From positions 372,001 through 436,000 of the forward strand of contig QXJR01000003.1 in the NCBI GenBank assembly GCA_020975725.1: a stretch of 64,000 nucleotides of DNA, read 5' to 3'. The DNA is from Picocystis sp. L7 (lineage: Eukaryota; Chlorophyta; Picocystophyceae; Picocystales; Picocystaceae). The translations under genes and the position numbers were made by a program. Of the stretch, positions 32,694 to 43,184 are shown one piece after another; position 1 is the stretch's first letter; each line of letters begins with the position of its first letter. The notes under the pieces are model-generated. The model was not told the origin of the DNA, ran no database searches, and worked only from the letters and a program-made list of their open reading frames with translations.

Positions 32694-33411
32694 GGTCTCT
32701 CGGTTCCCACGTGCGCCTTCGACGGCGGTTGGACTCGTCCACCCTGTATTCCTCGGGTTGGTTCCCTCCCCTCCTCTGCTCTCTCTCCCTCCCTCTCGGG
32801 GACCCGATCCCGATCCTCGATCGGAACGCCCTTGGGTCCAAACGGGAGATCCTTCCTTTCGTCCTGCGGTCTGGAAGGGGGGGTTCCGATGGGTGGATGG
32901 GTCCGGTTCGATCCCCCCCCCCCATCCCGAATCGATCCATCCCGGGAAGGGCAAGGAGACCCGACCGATGGAGGACTCGTCCTGGTCCCTTCGCACCCTC
33001 CGTCTCGGGGGGGGGGATCCATCCCTACCACCCCCCCTTCCCATGTCCCACGCCTTGGTAAAGGGTGGATCGACGGGCACTGCCTTTCTTTCCCGAATCC
33101 AATCCCTCGCGTCTCCTCCATGCAGACCCAAGGGACGAAACCACACCCCTCCCCCCTTTCGAACCCATCCACGTCCCCCTCCGAAAGGGAAGGAACGAAA
33201 GGGGGGGAGGAAAGAAGAAGAAGAAGAAGAAGAAGAAGAAGAAGCCCACCCACCCACGTCGACACCGACCAGGTGTCGGTGGAACGAAACACAAGCACCC
33301 AACACCATGAGGATCCGAGGGTTCGGACGCGGATGGAAAGAGACGGTGCATCGAAACAGACGCGCGGAAATGAAAGGACGAATGGAAAGAAATGGAAGGG
33401 TTCGTGCGACG
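32694..33411. promoter_or_regulatory. divergent FLU / aminopeptidase promoter with homopolymer and AAG repeats
   Basis: The 718 bases contain a C run of 11 near 32913-32923, a G run near 33007-33014, CCCTTTCGAACC near 33166, CCGAAAGGGAAGG near 33181 and an (AAG)n microsatellite (separate entry). Long frames on both strands are compositional. Regulation of FLU by light is expected for the family, but no specific element is identifiable. Confidence 0.45.
33212..33244 (+). repeat. (AAG)11 microsatellite
   Basis: About eleven AAG units form a polypurine tract in the region shared by FLU and the aminopeptidase. Read as protein it gives poly-lysine or poly-phenylalanine in shadow frames. Confidence 0.9.
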
Positions 33412-34509
33412 ATGTATCCCAACAGCCAAGCCTACGATCGAGGGACGCTGGACGTCGGAGGTGGACACCAGCTCTATTACGAACAGCACGGGAATCGAAA
33501 CGGAAAGCCTGCGCTGGTCGTGCACGGCGGACCGGGAGCAGGGTGCTACGCGAAACACGCGCAATTCTTCGATCCTGGACACTACCGGATCGTGCTGGTC
33601 GACCAACGTGGCTGCGGCAAATCGACCCCCAGAGGAAAACTCGTGGAAAACACCACCCAACACCTGGTCCAAGACATGAAACGACTCCAAGACCACCTCG
33701 ACATCTCGTCCTGGGTGCTCTTCGGAGGATCGTGGGGGGTCACCCTCTCCCTGGCCTTCGCCTGCGAATATCCGGAACGCACCGAAGCGATGGTGCTGCG
33801 TGGCATTTGCCTCATGAGACCCGTCGAGATTGACTGGACCTTCGGTGGAGGGGCCAGCGTGCTTCGTCCCAGAGCATGGAAAAGCTTCTTGAAGCACTTG
33901 AACGAAGAGGAAAGGTCGGACCCTCTGAGGAACTATCACAAACGCTTGCTCTCGGAGGACAACCAGGTGAGAGACGCTGCCACGAAGGCGTGGCAGTCCT
34001 GGGAGATGTCCCTGTTCATTACGCCCCGAGACCTCACCCAGGTGTGGAACGGCGAGAACTGGGAATTCAAATCCAGCCGCGAGAACGGTGGCAAGGAGGA
34101 AACGACCCCAGCCCCTCCCCAACCGTCCAAAGAAAGCCTGGAGAAGAAGAAGGACGAGGCGCCCGAACCTTCCATCGAAGGGAGCGCCGACCCCAAGATG
34201 TCTCCTTCTGTGGCCCAAGCCATGCTCACGGCCCACTACAGCGTCAACCACGCATTTTTGGATCCCAGCTACTTGCTGGACAACGTAGATCGATTTCGAC
34301 ATGTACCCACCATCATGGTCCACGGGATGTACGACCTGGTCTGCCCGTTGCGCACCACCTACGACCTGCACGAACGTTGGCCAGAGGCCGAGGTACGCAT
34401 TGTTTCGGGCGGGCATTCCATGTACGATCCGGCGGTGCAAGAGGAGCTGGTACGATCCCTGAACGAAATCCGGGACCGGCGACCCATCCGGCCCATGCCC
34501 GTGAATTGA
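33412..34509 (+). CDS. PIP: prolyl aminopeptidase (proline iminopeptidase), S33 alpha/beta hydrolase
   Basis: The enzyme removes N-terminal proline from peptides. The 365-residue product starts MYPNSQAYDRGTLDVGG, as in family members, then HGGPGAG (oxyanion site, about residues 38-44), the VDQRGCGKS block, nucleophile GGSWG with serine near 107, an aspartate in MYDLVCP near 307, and histidine in SGGHSMYD near 334. Bacterial enzymes are about 315 residues; the excess is a lysine-, glutamate- and proline-rich insert at about residues 222-263 in the lid region. An ATG at 33307 would add 35 arginine-rich residues, possibly targeting, so the start is uncertain. The stop overlaps the poly(A) signal. 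The facing fibrillin stop is 15 bases away. Confidence 0.92.
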   Translation: MYPNSQAYDRGTLDVGGGHQLYYEQHGNRNGKPALVVHGGPGAGCYAKHAQFFDPGHYRIVLVDQRGCGKSTPRGKLVENTTQHLVQDMKRLQDHLDISSWVLFGGSWGVTLSLAFACEYPERTEAMVLRGICLMRPVEIDWTFGGGASVLRPRAWKSFLKHLNEEERSDPLRNYHKRLLSEDNQVRDAATKAWQSWEMSLFITPRDLTQVWNGENWEFKSSRENGGKEETTPAPPQPSKESLEKKKDEAPEPSIEGSADPKMSPSVAQAMLTAHYSVNHAFLDPSYLLDNVDRFRHVPTIMVHGMYDLVCPLRTTYDLHERWPEAEVRIVSGGHSMYDPAVQEELVRSLNEIRDRRPIRPMPVN

Positions 34510-34514
34510 ATAAA
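34509..34514 (+). promoter_or_regulatory. polyadenylation signal overlapping the aminopeptidase stop codon
   Basis: AATAAA begins with the last base of the TGA stop at 34507-34509. Cleavage would normally fall inside the facing fibrillin coding end, so the two mRNAs must overlap if this signal is used. Confidence 0.6.
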
Positions 34515-34524
34515 CAAGCACAGA

Positions 34525-35259
34525 TCAATCCTGCCTCCTGGCATTGAGGAAGATGGAACCTTTGTCCCCCCTTCCGATGCGTATCGTATCGTCGAGGTAA
34601 GTGGTATCGACGTATCCCCTGGCATTGACCCACGAGAGCGGAACGGTCACGGAAAGCTTCCCCAGTCTCAACACGAACCTTTCGAAGGCGACCTCGGCCC
34701 TTTCGTCGCTCACGACACGGAGGTTCCCTTGGATGTTGAGCATTCCTTGTAGACCGAAGGCGGTGGCGAATTCTGCGATGTTCTCCACCTTTCCTCCTTC
34801 CACGTCGATGTTCTGCGAGTTGGATTTGGTCCGAAAGAGACCTCCCAGCAATGGTTTGAAGAAGGAGAGGAAGGGTCCTTCCACTTCGCCTGCCTTGGCT
34901 TGGGCTTGGGCGTCCGCCGCTGCGTAGTACAGCAGGGCCCATTTCCCGGAGAGCATGGGATTCCTGGCCGGTTTTTCGGTGGGATTATCCCTTTCCATGC
35001 TTTCGAGCGCTTGCAGTATGTCGATCTTCGTCTCGTTCGTCGTCTTGGTCCCTCGGGAGGTGTTTCCGACCATCTGCATGAGTTTTCGTTTCTTCTCGTC
35101 TCTGCCCATATCCACGGGTCCAGGTTCTCCACGTACGCTGGATGTCCCGTCCGTGCGTCTTCCTGGTTTCCTCCTCCACCTTCCTTTTCCCTGACGCGTT
35201 CCCTCCCCATGGTTTCTCCACTTGTTCGTGAACCCCGTGTGCGTCCATGTTGCCGACAT
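34525..35259 (-). CDS. plastid lipid-associated protein / fibrillin (PAP)
   Basis: PAP/fibrillins bind lipids in plastoglobules and thylakoids. The 244-residue frame has the family's beginning, KIDILQALESMERDNPTEKPARNP, then LSGKWALLYYA, and the lipocalin-like end with DTTYLDDTIRIGRGDKGSIFL. The conserved domain covers about residues 65-240. The first 50 residues are basic and do not look like a good transit peptide. In this window introns lie near gene starts, so an upstream exon coding the real transit peptide is possible, but no CTGAC lies on this strand between 35260 and 35640. The start at 35259 is therefore uncertain. Confidence 0.8.
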   Translation of the reverse strand: MSATWTHTGFTNKWRNHGEGTRQGKGRWRRKPGRRTDGTSSVRGEPGPVDMGRDEKKRKLMQMVGNTSRGTKTTNETKIDILQALESMERDNPTEKPARNPMLSGKWALLYYAAADAQAQAKAGEVEGPFLSFFKPLLGGLFRTKSNSQNIDVEGGKVENIAEFATAFGLQGMLNIQGNLRVVSDERAEVAFERFVLRLGKLSVTVPLSWVNARGYVDTTYLDDTIRIGRGDKGSIFLNARRQD

Positions 35260-35614
35260 CCCGTCGATCCTTCTCTTTCTCCCTTCCCATCATGGGAAAC
35301 CCAGGGATACGAACCACCTTCCTTCGGTTCCACCCTGGGTACCTCCTGGTTCGAAAGGGGACTCCAGTCCCGGATCGTTCCCCACACGACCGGGTCCAAG
35401 GGCGGGGATCTCCGGGACGGGGTCCACCAGTGGCTTGGGATCGAGCCCTCCCCTCCCCCCCGATCCGGATGGGAACGTTCCTCCTTTCCCATCCGACACG
35501 AAAGGGAGGGTCGAAAGGAAGGACGTCCCTTTCGAAAAGGGAGGGGAAGGACCGATGCGAACCCCGACAAAGAGACCCAATTGAAACGTCGACGAACCGA
35601 AGCAGGCGGCGCAC
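35260..35614. promoter_or_regulatory. divergent fibrillin / CSE1 promoter region
   Basis: In 355 bases there are several TCGAAAGG or CCCTTTCGA elements (near 35351, 35508, 35514 and 35529), the densest cluster in the window. A hidden first exon of the fibrillin gene could also lie here. Confidence 0.45.
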
Positions 35615-38600
35615 ATGGTGGAACCGCTCGCTGCTGCGCTGGTGCAGACGCTCTCTCCGGATGCGGTGCGTGGAACGAGGAGCAGAGACCGACGCGTGGA
35701 AAGGAAAGGAAAGCGTGGAGCGAAAGAAAAGGACGATGGGATCGAGGAAAAGGAAAGAGGACGAGAACGCACCCAGGAGAACGTGCTGCCCAAGAAAGAG
35801 AGGTCCAACCGATGCGTTTTGGAGGACAAGACGAGGGGAAGAAACGTGCTGACGTGCGAGACACGATGCGTGGGAAACGCACGACGATCGACCGTGCGAA
35901 CGCAGGGTCCGCGGAAGCAAGCCGAGAGCTTTCTCAAGGAAGCAGCCAAACAGCCAGGATACGGCAGCTCCATCCTACAGGTACGCGTCCCAACTCACCT
36001 GGAAACTTCATCCAGACGAGGAGAAGGAGGCCAAACCGAAGAGACGGAGGGGAAACGGATCCTCACGAAGCGAGGAGTATCCTCGCCAGACCGACGAACG
36101 TCGCTGACCGATGCCGAACGTCCTCCAACGAACACGTGCACGTAGCTGGTGGCGTCGGAACAAGTGGACCCGCAAGTGAGGCAATCGGCAGCTGTGAACT
36201 TCAAGAACCACGTGAAGAAACACTGGGATGCGTCGCGAGCGCAGGGAATCTCCGAGGCACCGGTGGAGATCGGGGATGCGGAAAAGGAACAGATCAAGAC
36301 GGCCATCACCTCGCTCGTGCTCCACGCGCCGCAAGCCATACAAGTGCAGCTCAGCGAAGCCCTCGCCATCATCAGCGAGACGGACTTTCCTACCAAGTGG
36401 CCGACCCTGCTTCCAGAACTCTCCTCCAAGCTGGGATCGGGGGATTACCGCATCATCCAAGGAGCACTGCACACCGCCAACAGCATCTTTAGGAGGTACA
36501 GGAGGAAGATGGAAATGGATCAGGAAGAGGCCAACGAATTGAAATATGTCCTCGATACCTTTGCTGTTCCGTTGACTGAACTGATGACGGTAACCACCGC
36601 AAGTATTCAACAGACGAACGATGTTGCCGCGCTCAAGCAGATGTTGAGCTGCGTGAGGCTGATATGCAGGATGTTCTACTCGTTGAACTATCACGTGCTT
36701 CCGGAGGTCTTCGAGGATCGCATGAACGAATGGTTTTCGCACTTCCAATTCTTCTTGGGGTACAACAACCCAGCCCTGAACGAGAGCGATCCAGAAAAAG
36801 AAAGCTGCATCGATGGCGTGAAGAGTGCCATATGTGAGAACATCAACCTGTACATCGAGAAGAACGAAGAAGAATTTGAGCCCTTCTTGCCCCAGTTTGC
36901 CTCAAGCGTGTGGAGCCTACTTGCAGGGGCCAGCCAAGCCCCCGGGCAAGACCACCTCGTGGCTAGCGCCATGCGATTCCTGACGACCGTAGCGAAGAGC
37001 ATTCACCACAAATTGTTTGCAGACCCGCAGGTCCTGAAGCAGGTGATCGAAGGCATTGTGATTCCGAATCTACAGGTCCGAGAAGAAGACGAGGAACTTT
37101 TTGACATGAACTGGGTGGAATATGTGAGGAGAGACATGGAAGGTAGCGACAGTGACACCCGCCGTCGCATGGCTTGTGAACTGGTGAAGGGACTCATGCA
37201 ACACTATCCTAGCGAGGTGACGAACCTGTGCAGCACCTACGTATCGGCAATGCTGGAAGAAGGGGCCAGGGACCCTGCCAAAAATTGGAAGTCAAAGGAT
37301 TGTGCGGTCTACTTGGTAGTGGCTCTTACAGTGAAAGGTCAGACAGCCGCTCATGGCGCGACCCAGACAAACGAATTGGTGGGCATCGTCGATTTTTTTA
37401 CAAGCAGTGTTCTGCCGGAGCTCGAGTCTGTGCACCTGAACACCCTTCCAGTTTTGAAGGCAGATTCTTTGAAATTTGCTACCACGTTCAGGTCCCAGCT
37501 TCCCGTGGAGCTTCTAATGAAAGCGCTTCCTTTCGTCGTGAAGTTGTTGGGTGCTGAATCAAACGTGGTGCACAGCTACGCCGCAATCTGCATTGAAAGG
37601 ATGCTGGTGATGAAGGAGAATGGCAAGCCCAGGATCCCCCCTCACGAACTAGTCTCGTACATGCAGCCCCTTCTTACAGCTCTTTTCCAAGCATTGGATC
37701 TGCCCGAATCTGCGGAGAACGAGTATGTCGTCAAGTGCATCATGCGCACGATTTCTTTTGCAGGCACGAGTTTGGGTGGCCTTCCGGGTGATGTTGTACA
37801 GTTTAGTTTGAATAAGCTTGGCGCTAGGCTGGCTGAAGTTGCGAAGAACCCCCGGCAGCCCACGTTCAACCACTACCTTTTTGAGTGCATTTCGGCAATC
37901 GTCAGATTCGGGAGCACGTCTGACAGTAGCATAGTAGCATCTTGCGAGAACGTGCTGTTCCCGATTTTTCAAGGCATCCTGGAACAGGACGTAGCAGAGT
38001 TCACCCCGTATGTCTTTCAACTGTTGAGCCAGTTGGCGGAGGTACGCCAGCCCCCCCTCCCAGCAGCTTACAGTGCCATATTTCCTGCCCTCTTGGCCCC
38101 TGTATTCTGGGAGCAACCGGCCAACGTTCCCGCCTTGGTCCGCTTGTTGCAGGCCTACCTAGAGAAATCATCAGAAGAGATCGTCCAAAGCAGCAAGCTG
38201 GAGGGCGTGCTAGGTGTGTTCCAGAAGCTTATTGCATCGAGGTCGCACGACCACGAAGGCTTCTTCATCTTGAACACGTTGGTGGAGTTCCTGCCTCTCA
38301 ACTCTTTCAGCAAGTACCTCCAGACGATTTGGAGCTTACTCTGTCAACGTTTGATGGCCTCCAGAACGGCCAAGTATGCACGCAGTTTCGTTGTGTTTTG
38401 CTGCATGTTCATTTGCAAGCATGGAACCGAGGCCATGGCGGAGAGCTTGGACAGCGTGCAATCGGGCCTCTTCTTGAATATCCTTCAGGGGGTGTTCGTG
38501 CAAGACGCGGAGAAAATAAGCGGGAAGGAGGAGGAGAAGGTGTGCGTCGTCGCATTTACGAAGGTCCTCTGTGAATGGACCGGCCTCCACCCGCCTCAAA

Positions 38601-38920
38601 TGGCTTCTCTGTGGACTTCCCTGCTTTCGGCAGCGGTCACCTTGATAGAAAGACCAGAGGTACAGGCGGCAGGCGAGGAGGAGCTGGAGTTTGAAGAAAT
38701 GGGTTACACAGCAGCCTTTGCACCCTTGCACAATGTAGGAAAGAGAGAAAAGGATCCCGTGCCCGAGGTGTCGGACGTGACGGCGTACTTGGCCCAGTCG
38801 TTGGGTAGACTTTGCAACTCACATCCAGGACAGTTCATGCCTCGAGTCCAACAAATGGCCGAGTTGCAACAGCGGGCCTTGTTGGGTTACTGCTCCGCCC
38901 AAGGTGTGCAGCTGCGTTGA
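35615..38920 (+). CDS. CSE1: exportin-2 (Cse1/CAS), three exons
   Basis: CSE1 returns importin-alpha from nucleus to cytoplasm with RanGTP. Exons are 35615-35665, 35906-35980 and 36146-38920, giving 966 residues (yeast 960, human 971). Introns are 240 and 165 bases, start GTGCGT and GTACGC, have CTGAC at 35849-35853 and 36105-36109, and end CGCAG and CGTAG; both are phase 0. The joined N-terminus reads LSPDAGPRKQAESFLKEA then SSILQLVASEQ and QSAAVNFKNHVKKHW, the importin-beta N-terminal region. The rest shows HEAT repeats with Cse1 features such as QLSEALAIISETDFPTKWP and ANSIFRRYRR. The 3' end converges with the nucleotide-sugar transporter, 32 bases between stops. Confidence 0.95.
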
Positions 38921-38952
38921 AGAAACCGAATGAATAATTTGCCGCCATTTGC

Positions 38953-40170
38953 TCAGTCCACGTCCACCTTCACGGGATCGTACCCGATCTTTTCCACCAC
39001 ATCATCGGCGCATATCCTACCCTCATCTTCGCTGATTTTATTGTACCACCACACCCCGACCAGCGCGAGCCCCAGGCCAGCGAGTTGACCCAAGGTGAGT
39101 GACTCCTTGAGCCACATGGTGGTGAAGATGAAGAGAATCATCAGCTTTGCGAACCCGGCAATGGCCAAAGTCATGGCGGAATTGCGTCCGATGATGAAGA
39201 ACTCCGACAGGTTGAGCAGGATGGCCAGGCACGCTCCCAGGCACACGATCATGAACGTGACCGAGTAGCCGGAGAGGGGGGCACTCCAGAAGAGGAGTTG
39301 GTACTCGTTCACGAAGGTTTGTCCCTTCGGAATGACGGAGCAGTAGTGGGGGTATTTGCTGCACAAGTCGTCGGCGGTCTTGTAGGGGATGAAGGCAGCG
39401 GCGAGGAGTATGACCCCTGCACCGGGCATGATGTACGCCATGGCTTGCAAAGGGTTCAGCTTTTCCTTCAGGCGCTTTCCTTGGAGCAGCAGCTGCACGA
39501 TGACGCACCGGCAGGCGGCCATGACGGTGGCCAGCACCACGATGACGAATCCTTTCAGTACGAATTCTGCCTCCTGGTAGGTGATCAGCACCTGTCCCAA
39601 GATCATGAGCAAGACCGTACATCCGATCTTGAAGGAGGGTTTTACGAGATGCATTCCAAAGGAGAGCACTAGCGTCCACGCCAGGGTGAGCGGTTTGACC
39701 ATTTCCACGAAGGAGGCTTCCAGATAGACGAAGGAAGTGTTGGTAAGTGCGATTTCTAGTCCCAAGAACAAGGACACCGGTGCCACGGCCCACATGACGC
39801 TGGTCATTCCTTCTTGTTCCGGATGATTCCTACCCAGCGTTCCCTTCCATCCCATCCAAGCCACGGCGAAGGTCGCGTTGGTGAACATGTGGAAGGCGGT
39901 CACGAGGATGGGGAGCGGGAACGCGTGTCCTTTCGGTTTGGGACTGAACAACCACTTGTTGTACAGCACCAGTGCGATGCTGATCACGTACCAGAACAGG
40001 ATCCATGCCAACGTGCCCATCTTGCGCTGCTGCTTGGCGTCCAATCGCCTCCTCCACGATCCGAGCCCGTCGCTGGACGTGGTGGCGGATCCCGCGACGT
40101 TCCTCCTGGCGTCGGTCTCCAGCGCGTCTCCACCGACGTGTGGCGCAGGTCGCGGGCTGCACGCTTCCAT
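38953..40170 (-). CDS. nucleotide-sugar / triose-phosphate-type transporter, SLC35C2-like
   Basis: The NST/TPT family exchanges nucleotide sugars or sugar phosphates across Golgi, ER or plastid membranes. The 405-residue product has about ten hydrophobic segments from residue 50 to 370, starting MGTLAWILFWYVISIALVLYNKWLF, a classic first helix. Motifs include ALTNTSFVYLEASFVEMVKPLTLAW and the C-terminal KESLTLGQLAGLGLALVGVWWYNK. The pattern suits the SLC35C2-like (KVAG) group of Golgi transporters. The N-terminal 48 residues are hydrophilic and do not look like a transit peptide, so Golgi/ER is more likely than plastid. Substrate cannot be read from sequence. No intron. Confidence 0.87.
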   Translation of the reverse strand: MEACSPRPAPHVGGDALETDARRNVAGSATTSSDGLGSWRRRLDAKQQRKMGTLAWILFWYVISIALVLYNKWLFSPKPKGHAFPLPILVTAFHMFTNATFAVAWMGWKGTLGRNHPEQEGMTSVMWAVAPVSLFLGLEIALTNTSFVYLEASFVEMVKPLTLAWTLVLSFGMHLVKPSFKIGCTVLLMILGQVLITYQEAEFVLKGFVIVVLATVMAACRCVIVQLLLQGKRLKEKLNPLQAMAYIMPGAGVILLAAAFIPYKTADDLCSKYPHYCSVIPKGQTFVNEYQLLFWSAPLSGYSVTFMIVCLGACLAILLNLSEFFIIGRNSAMTLAIAGFAKLMILFIFTTMWLKESLTLGQLAGLGLALVGVWWYNKISEDEGRICADDVVEKIGYDPVKVDVD

Positions 40171-40562
40171 GCTCGCCCACGTAAGCCTTCAAACGTCCAT
40201 GCGACCTCCCTTCGCTCCCTGGACGCGCGTGCGACCCCTCCCTCGTTGGCGCACGCGTCGTGCGTCGACGTACGAGTCGCAATGGGAAAGGCGGTCCATG
40301 GCCACGTGGGATGGACCAACCAGAGGGGATGGTGGTGGTGTGGACGGGACAGTCCAACACCCATGCACAACAGATCCTGGCCACTCCCGTTCAAGCATCA
40401 GGAGGGCAGGTGATGGAAGAGAGAAGAGGAGGGGGTAACAATGCACGGGATGGATTGCACGCACCGAACCACCGATTGGAGCCACCACGGACGGGAAAGG
40501 AAGGATCGAGAACGTACATGAATCCCTCACACCCCCCCCCAAAAAGGGCGCGTCCCACCAAC
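40171..40562. promoter_or_regulatory. upstream of the transporter, 3' flank of SEC61A
   Basis: These 392 bases hold no visible gene. A C run lies near 40531-40541 close to the SEC61A stop. Confidence 0.4.
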
Positions 40563-42507
40563 TCAAAACATGCCCATCTCCGCCGCACGCTCCTTGTCGA
40601 AGGTCTCGAAGTACTGGTAGATGATGGTCACCGCCAAAAGGATCCCCGTGCCCGAGCCGATGGCGCCCATGAAATCGGCCAGGACCGTCAAGGCACCGAT
40701 GCACATCCCCCCGAAAGCCGCCGCGGTGGGAATGTAACGGTTCAACTCCTTGGTCAGGGAGGATTCCCGATGACCGAGCATGAACATCTGCTGGTCTCGG
40801 AGCTGCTTGGCCACGTCCTTGGCAGACGTGCCAGAAACCTCGATCCACGTCTTCGAGAACAACGCGCAAGCCGTAAGCACAAACGCGATGTAGATGAAGG
40901 CGTGGAGGGGGTTCAGTGCGATGTCTTCCAGGGAGGTGGGAGGAGAGATGTAGTAGACCATGCCTCCCACCGGAATCAGCTGCTGGCTGTACTCGTTCTG
41001 CTGCCAACGGCCCAACAGCTGGACGAGGAGGTTCCCCTTGTACCTCTTCCACAGGAGCTGAGAAATGAAGTACAGGTTGGACACCAACGCCGAGTGTAGG
41101 ATGATGGGCATGTTGGAGGTGTAGAACAGCTTGATGGGATACATCCCTTGCTGACCGCGGGTCCTCTTGGAACGGACCGGGAGGTCCACGCGGAAGCCTT
41201 GGAAGTAGATGACGATCAGGAAGACCACCACGGTCGCCAAGAGGTTGGTGATGTTGGGAAGGTTCTGCCTGTAGAACGCCTCCTTGAGCGCCCGCAGCTT
41301 GTCGTTGCGGGTGATCAACAGGTGAAACAAGGCGATGATGGCGCCTTCGAACTCAATCCCCCTTCCGGTGTTAATGGTGGTGGGACTGAAGGCCTTCCAG
41401 ATGATGTTCTCGCAGATGTTGGTGGCAATGAAGAGAGAGATGCCCGAGCCCAGGCCGTACCCCTTCTGCAAGAGTTCGTCCAAGCAGATGACGATGATGC
41501 CGGCCATGACGAGCTGCAGCACGATCAGTCCGGCATTGAGCGGACCTGGGGAAACCCACGCGAAGACGGGGTCAGCCTTCGGTTACGCGACGCTTCCTGG
41601 ACCTTTTCCGGAGGCAATTCCCATCCCGTTCGTCGCGCACCTAGATCTTTGACGTCTCCGTACATTCCGGAGACCACGTAGGCCACCGCTTCACCGAGGG
41701 TGATGAGGACCCCCAGCAGCTTCTGGGCTCCTTCCCTGCGTCGTCCGTTCGTCGTCCCACCAGGTGGCACGGTGGGTCAGCGGGTGTCCTGGAGCCACGG
41801 CGCGTCTCCCGTCGAATCGGGACGCTCGGATGGGGCGATGCTTCGCCTTGGATTCGCATCCGTTTCACTGGCGTTCCTTGGTGCGAAGGGTCGATCCACG
41901 GCGTTCCATCGGTTCGGGGAACGCGTCCTTAATTCCTGTCCTTCGCGATCGGTGGTGGGTTGGACGTTCCATCCACGTCTTCCCGATCGTCTCCTTCCTT
42001 TCTCCACCGCGTCCACGTTTTTTTTTTGCTGCCTTCGATTCGCCGAACCCCCTTTTTGGTTTCGGATCCATCCCTTCGATTCTCGTTCGATCGCCTTTTG
42101 TTTCTTTCGTTTTACGTGCTTTCCTCGTGGGGTTTGGGTCTTGGTTCGCGTTCGTTCACGTACATGAGGTCTCGATCTTCTTTGACGCTGTTGTCGACTT
42201 CGATGATTTTGCTCCCTGCGAGCAGTTGGATGACCAGGGAGGAGGTGACGATGGGACTGATGCCCAGTTCCATGCACGTTCCACGGTTGGACGCCATGAT
42301 CACCCTGGCCCAGTAGAAGGGATCGGATCCTGCTTCTTTGTAGATCCCGTAGAGCGGCAGTTGGCTGCACACGAGGAACACGAAGAGTGCGACTGCCGTG
42401 TAGAGCATTTTCTCTCGGAACGGGACCCTGCGATCGGCACGTTGCACGTCTGGCAGCAGGGCCATGAACGGCTTGACGAGGTGCAGCACCCTGAATCCAC
42501 CGGACAT
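40563..42507 (-). CDS. SEC61A: Sec61 alpha, protein-conducting channel of the ER, three exons
   Basis: Sec61 alpha forms the translocon pore. Exons are 42507-42164, 41735-41641 and 41545-40563, totalling 473 residues, the usual family length. Introns are 428 and 95 bases, start GTACGT and GTGCGC, carry CTGAC at 41780-41776 and 41575-41571, and end CGCAG and CCCAG. The joins give [19 protein letters not shown] and [16 protein letters not shown], both matching the conserved sequence. Other landmarks are [22 protein letters not shown] early, [16 protein letters not shown], and [17 protein letters not shown] late. Ten membrane helices are expected. Very long minus frames running past the start to 44949 are compositional. 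Confidence 0.97.
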
Positions 42508-43184
42508 GGTGCGGTTTCCTTTCCTTTCCTTTCTGGTTTCGTGGATCTCTCGCGTTTCCCTTCCTCTTCTTCTCGTGAAGATCTCTTCTCTTCTCTTCGG
42601 TTTCGATCGCGTTCGATCCTCCCTCCTCGTTGTGGTCCACGAATCGAACCTCCCCCCCGAAAGAAGCGAAGGAACAGGGTTGAGAACGAAGGACGGACGA
42701 ACGGTCCCTTTTCCCCTTCCCTTCGGGTCTGGGTGTGGGTCTGACGGTGGGTGTCCCCCATCCCCTCGGGTTCGTCGCCCCCTTTTCCTCCTGGGTCCTT
42801 CCTCCGTCTCCCTTCCCGTGGGAAGAAGAGGGGAAGCGAGAAGGGAAACGGATCCTTCCTTCCCTTTTCGGAAGGGATCGAGACCCCCCCTCCCTTTCGG
42901 GAAGGAGGAGGTGGGGCGCCGCCTGGATCGCCGAAGAGGAAACCAGGGAGGGGAAGCAGGACCTCCTCGACGGACACGGATGGCATCGATCCCTGGATCC
43001 ACCCACGGCCGTCCTCGGCCCACCCCACCCGCAGAGGATGCATCCCTCCGCCTCCTTCCCGTCCTCTTCGCCACGCGTTCCCCCCTTCGCCCAGGAAGGG
43101 ACGAGCGAGCGAACGGGGTCGATCCACGTCCAGGATTCTTCGCGTCACAAGCGGTGTGTGCTCGAACCGCTCCATCCGACCGCC
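42508..43184. promoter_or_regulatory. divergent SEC61A / RPL41 promoter region
   Basis: The 677 bases are GC-rich with CCCTTCGGG near 42716, CCTTTTCGGAAGGG near 42868 and CCCTTTCGGGAAGG near 42892, variants of the upstream element seen before many genes here. No other gene is supported. Confidence 0.45.
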
